Of a DNA stretch of 8,514 nucleotides, positions 6,659 to 8,514 are shown piece after piece (the first letter of the stretch is position 1; every line of letters begins with the position of its first letter). The stretch lies in contig JAGLKS010000141.1 in NCBI GenBank assembly GCA_023140905.1, forward strand, positions 1 to 8,514. The letters run 5' to 3'. Both the position numbers and the translations under genes were made by a program. Source of the DNA: Alphaproteobacteria bacterium. Lineage in GTDB: Bacteria > Pseudomonadota > Alphaproteobacteria > Micavibrionales > Micavibrionaceae. Under the pieces are notes generated by a model. It saw only the letters and a program-made list of their open reading frames with translations. It made no database searches and was not told the DNA's origin.

Positions 6659-7381
6659 CTATGCTTGTTCAGCACGCAGCAAATACCCCTTTCCTCGTAC
6701 AGTCTGCAAGTATTTCGGCATTTTTGTATTCTGTTCAATCTTTCGTCTAAGACGTGTAACTTGCACATCAATCGTACGCTCTCCAGCGTCCAACCCACAC
6801 CGTTCAGCGAGATCTTCCCGGCTTACATATCGACCTGCACTTTCTGCCAAAGCGCGCAGCAAATTAGCCTCAACTGATGTAAGTCTAATTTCATTGTCCT
6901 CTTGCATTGTATTATTTATCAGCTCATCATAGCGCGGATCAAAATACCATTTTCCGATTTGGTAACCACAGTGCTTCTCTTCCGCTTTGCTGCGTGTTCG
7001 GCGTAGAATAGACTCAAGACGCAGAACCATCTCCTTTGGCTCAAATGGTTTTGGTAGATAATCGTCTGCGCCTGATTCGAAACCTGATATTCTATCTTCT
7101 ACCTCTCCTAATGCCGTAAGAAGTAAAACAGGAGTATCATTCCCTTGTTTTCTGATATCTTGCGTAAATTCCAGCCCGTTTTGTCCGGGCATCATCACAT
7201 CTACAATAAGGGCGTCAAATAAGAAACATTGCATTAGGCTACGCGCTTCATCTGCGCTACATACACTCAGCACCATATAATTATGATCGCGCAAAAATCT
7301 GGAGACCAGCTCACATATACGCTTGTCATCATCGATAACAAGAATATGTGCTTTATTCTCCTGTTTCTTTGTCTCTTCCAT
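6659..7381 (-). CDS. OmpR-family response regulator (receiver + winged-helix DNA-binding domain)
   Basis: Cytoplasmic transcription factor switched by phosphorylation, paired with the EnvZ-like kinase that follows 35 bp downstream in the same operon. It has 240 residues, normal for OmpR. The receiver (about 12-128) has the acidic pocket D17-D19, phospho-acceptor D61 in 'VDVMMPG', T89 and K111 in 'DYLPKPF'; all are intact. The C-terminal winged helix (about 145-236) shows 'LTSVEANLLRALAESAGRYV', the recognition-helix region 'RTIDVQVTRLRRKIE' and the wing 'TVRGKGYLL'. The ATG at 7381-7379 has only a weak purine-rich ribosome site. It is divergent from ilvE across 147 bp. It resembles the alphaproteobacterial OmpR/PetR-like regulators that, as I recall, are often found near ilvE with a MarR-type gene; no MarR-type gene is present here. 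Target genes are unknown. Confidence 0.94.
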   Translation of the reverse strand: MEETKKQENKAHILVIDDDKRICELVSRFLRDHNYMVLSVCSADEARSLMQCFLFDALIVDVMMPGQNGLEFTQDIRKQGNDTPVLLLTALGEVEDRISGFESGADDYLPKPFEPKEMVLRLESILRRTRSKAEEKHCGYQIGKWYFDPRYDELINNTMQEDNEIRLTSVEANLLRALAESAGRYVSREDLAERCGLDAGERTIDVQVTRLRRKIEQNTKMPKYLQTVRGKGYLLRAEQA

Positions 7382-7528
7382 TTATATGCTTACTTATCTT
7401 TTTTTACCGGGCAAATATACATATTTTAAAATTATTAATATCGAAGATACATTTATTCTCGACAAAATAGAACAAGAGAAATAGTAATAAAATAGGAACA
7501 ACAAAGATAAAAGATAAGGAACACGACA
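7382..7528. promoter_or_regulatory. Divergent AT-rich promoter region between the regulator gene and ilvE
   Basis: Both flanking genes must start here. Rightwards, TCGACA (7459-7464) resembles a -35 box with the weak TAGTAA (7482-7487) 17 bp on; TAAAAT (7488-7493) is a better -10 by sequence but badly spaced. ilvE has a good ribosome site, AAGGA at 7516-7520, 8 nt before its ATG. Leftwards, TTGTCG followed 17 bp later by GATATT is the best pair seen. Near the regulator gene are the dyads AAATAT-AC-ATATTT (7413-7426) and ATTTTAAAAT (7423-7432), which could bind a regulator or simply reflect AT richness. Confidence 0.4.
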
Positions 7529-8404
7529 ATGACAGGTGACGCTCCCTTCGATCAAAGAGACGGTTATATATGGTTAGATGGTGAAATTGTTGAATGGAAA
7601 GATGCTAGAATTCACGTGCTAAGTCACGGATTACACTACGGTAGTGGTGTGTTTGAAGGTGAGCGCATGTATGATGGTAAAATCTTTAAATGCCGTGAAC
7701 ACTCTGAACGTCTACATAAATCTGCCAAAATTCTGGACATGGAAATTCCCATCAGTGTTGAAGAACTTGATAAGATTAAATATGAAATTTGTGAGAAAAA
7801 CGGCCTAACTAGTGCTTATATCCGCCCGATTGCATGGCGCGGTGGAGAACAAATGGGTCTTTCTGCTCAATTAACAAAAACCCATCTAGCGATTGCTGCA
7901 TGGTCTTGGGGCTCATATTTTGATGCTAGCAAGCGGGATAACGGAATTGCTTTGAAAACAGCACCATGGCGCCGCCCTGCTCCAACTTGTGCTCCAACCC
8001 AAAGTAAAGCTGCGGGTCTTTATATGATTGCCACACTTTCAAAACATAGTGTTGAGAAAGAAGGATATGATGATGCCTTATTCCTCGATCACCGCGGATT
8101 TGTGTCCGAATCAACAGGAGCGAATCTATTCGCAGTAAAAGACGGAAAGCTGATAACGCCTACGCCTGATTGTTTCTTGAATGGTATTACACGCCAAACA
8201 GTCATCCAATTGGCTAAAGAAAATGATATTCCAGTAGAAGAACGTCATATCACACCTGATGAACTTGAATTCTTTGAAGAAATCTTCCTTACTGGAACAG
8301 CCGCTGAAGTCACAGCTGTAGGGAAAATTGACGACTATAACTACACAGTTGGGCCAATCACACACACATTGCGTGATGCTTATGAAACTCTGGTCAGAAG
8401 CTAA
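7529..8404 (+). CDS. ilvE: Branched-chain amino acid aminotransferase
   Basis: PLP enzyme (fold type IV) for the last step of leucine, isoleucine and valine synthesis, and the first of their breakdown, with 2-oxoglutarate/glutamate as partner. The 291 residues fit the family (about 290-310). Visible landmarks are 'HGLHYGSGVFEGER' (33-46), the phosphate-region Arg in 'ERLHKSAK' (60-67), the PLP lysine K160 in 'QSKAAGLYM', E194 in 'SESTGANLF', 'NGITRQTVI' (218-226) and 'FLTGTAAEVTAV' (253-264). 'FDQRDGYIW' near the start and 'APWRRPAPTCAPTQSKAAG' before the lysine are typical of alphaproteobacterial copies. The ATG is supported by AAGGA 8 nt upstream. It is transcribed alone and away from the two-component genes within this window; no clear terminator was seen after the stop. 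A D-amino-acid or 4-amino-4-deoxychorismate lyase relative is unlikely given the length and motifs. Confidence 0.96.
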   Translation: MTGDAPFDQRDGYIWLDGEIVEWKDARIHVLSHGLHYGSGVFEGERMYDGKIFKCREHSERLHKSAKILDMEIPISVEELDKIKYEICEKNGLTSAYIRPIAWRGGEQMGLSAQLTKTHLAIAAWSWGSYFDASKRDNGIALKTAPWRRPAPTCAPTQSKAAGLYMIATLSKHSVEKEGYDDALFLDHRGFVSESTGANLFAVKDGKLITPTPDCFLNGITRQTVIQLAKENDIPVEERHITPDELEFFEEIFLTGTAAEVTAVGKIDDYNYTVGPITHTLRDAYETLVRS

Positions 8405-8461
8405 ATACATACTGCCCAAATGCATTCTATAATATGTTTTGCAATACGGTGAATAAATTCC

Positions 8462-8490
8462 TTGACGCTATGGGGATTTTATCGTACAAC
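8462..8490 (+). promoter_or_regulatory. Sigma-70-like promoter for a gene beyond the right edge
   Basis: TTGACG (8462-8467) is followed after exactly 17 bp by TACAAC (8485-8490), matching the consensus at five and four of six positions. It lies 57 bp after the ilvE stop and 24 bp from the window end, so any transcript starts in the last bases shown. It is the best-spaced promoter pair in the window; the gene it serves is unseen. Confidence 0.4.
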
Positions 8491-8514
8491 TGTTCTTAAG
8501 CTAGCTCGTATGAA

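Noticed and set aside
6616..6877. Minus 60-codon and plus 70-codon frames over the end of the response regulator
   Set aside because: They overlap the conserved winged-helix domain of the regulator; only the last five codons of the minus frame were kept as a possible leader peptide.
7926..8425. Minus-strand open frames of 62 and 99 codons opposite ilvE
   Set aside because: They are antisense to a fully conserved aminotransferase, with Cys/Phe-rich translations and no family resemblance.
8405..8460. Possible terminator after ilvE
   Set aside because: Only short, imperfect AT-rich pairings around 8420-8445 and no T run; not enough to call.
1..8514. CRISPR array, insertion sequence, prophage, toxin-antitoxin or defence system
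   Set aside because: No regular repeats, no transposase or integrase, no such domains in any frame; all sizeable frames are explained by polysaccharide, two-component and ilvE genes.

Overview
The window looks like a piece of a low-GC alphaproteobacterial chromosome. Three things point there. The branched-chain aminotransferase and the EnvZ-type kinase both resemble alphaproteobacterial versions (the kinase has the typical 'FFDRHW' after its first membrane segment and ends in 'SPHGGL'). The OmpR-type regulator is also of that kind. The DNA is visibly AT-rich throughout. Genus cannot be read from the sequence, and no insertion sequence, tRNA, rRNA, CRISPR array or phage gene was seen.

Layout. 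From 1 to 4967, four genes read leftwards (minus strand) and form part of a polysaccharide synthesis and export locus. In transcription order they are a bifunctional GDP-mannose-forming enzyme (manC/algA type, 3546-4967), a WbaZ-like family 4 glycosyltransferase (2331-3497), an outer-membrane polysaccharide export lipoprotein of the Wza/BexD type (916-2148), and the N-terminal 287 codons of a Wzz/Wzc-type polysaccharide co-polymerase (1-863), which runs off the left edge. A 243-bp gap (4968-5210) separates this locus from a two-component system, also on the minus strand: an OmpR-like response regulator (6659-7381) followed by an EnvZ-like histidine kinase (5211-6623). Divergently transcribed across a 147-bp AT-rich gap is ilvE (7529-8404, plus strand). 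The last 110 bases hold a promoter-like sequence that would serve a gene beyond the right edge.

How it works together. ManC would make GDP-mannose. The glycosyltransferase probably adds mannose, or a sugar derived from GDP-mannose, to a growing glycan. The export lipoprotein and the co-polymerase would form the channel that carries the finished polymer through periplasm and outer membrane. The two-component system and ilvE look like chromosomal housekeeping neighbours, so the 4968-5210 gap may be the border between stable backbone and a variable surface-polysaccharide locus. Whether the kinase/regulator pair controls the locus is not shown by the sequence.

Nothing here is clearly an undescribed system. 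The points most worth a second look are a terminator-shaped palindrome facing the 'wrong' way inside the kinase gene, an unassigned 86-codon frame filling the gap below it, and dyads upstream of the polysaccharide genes.
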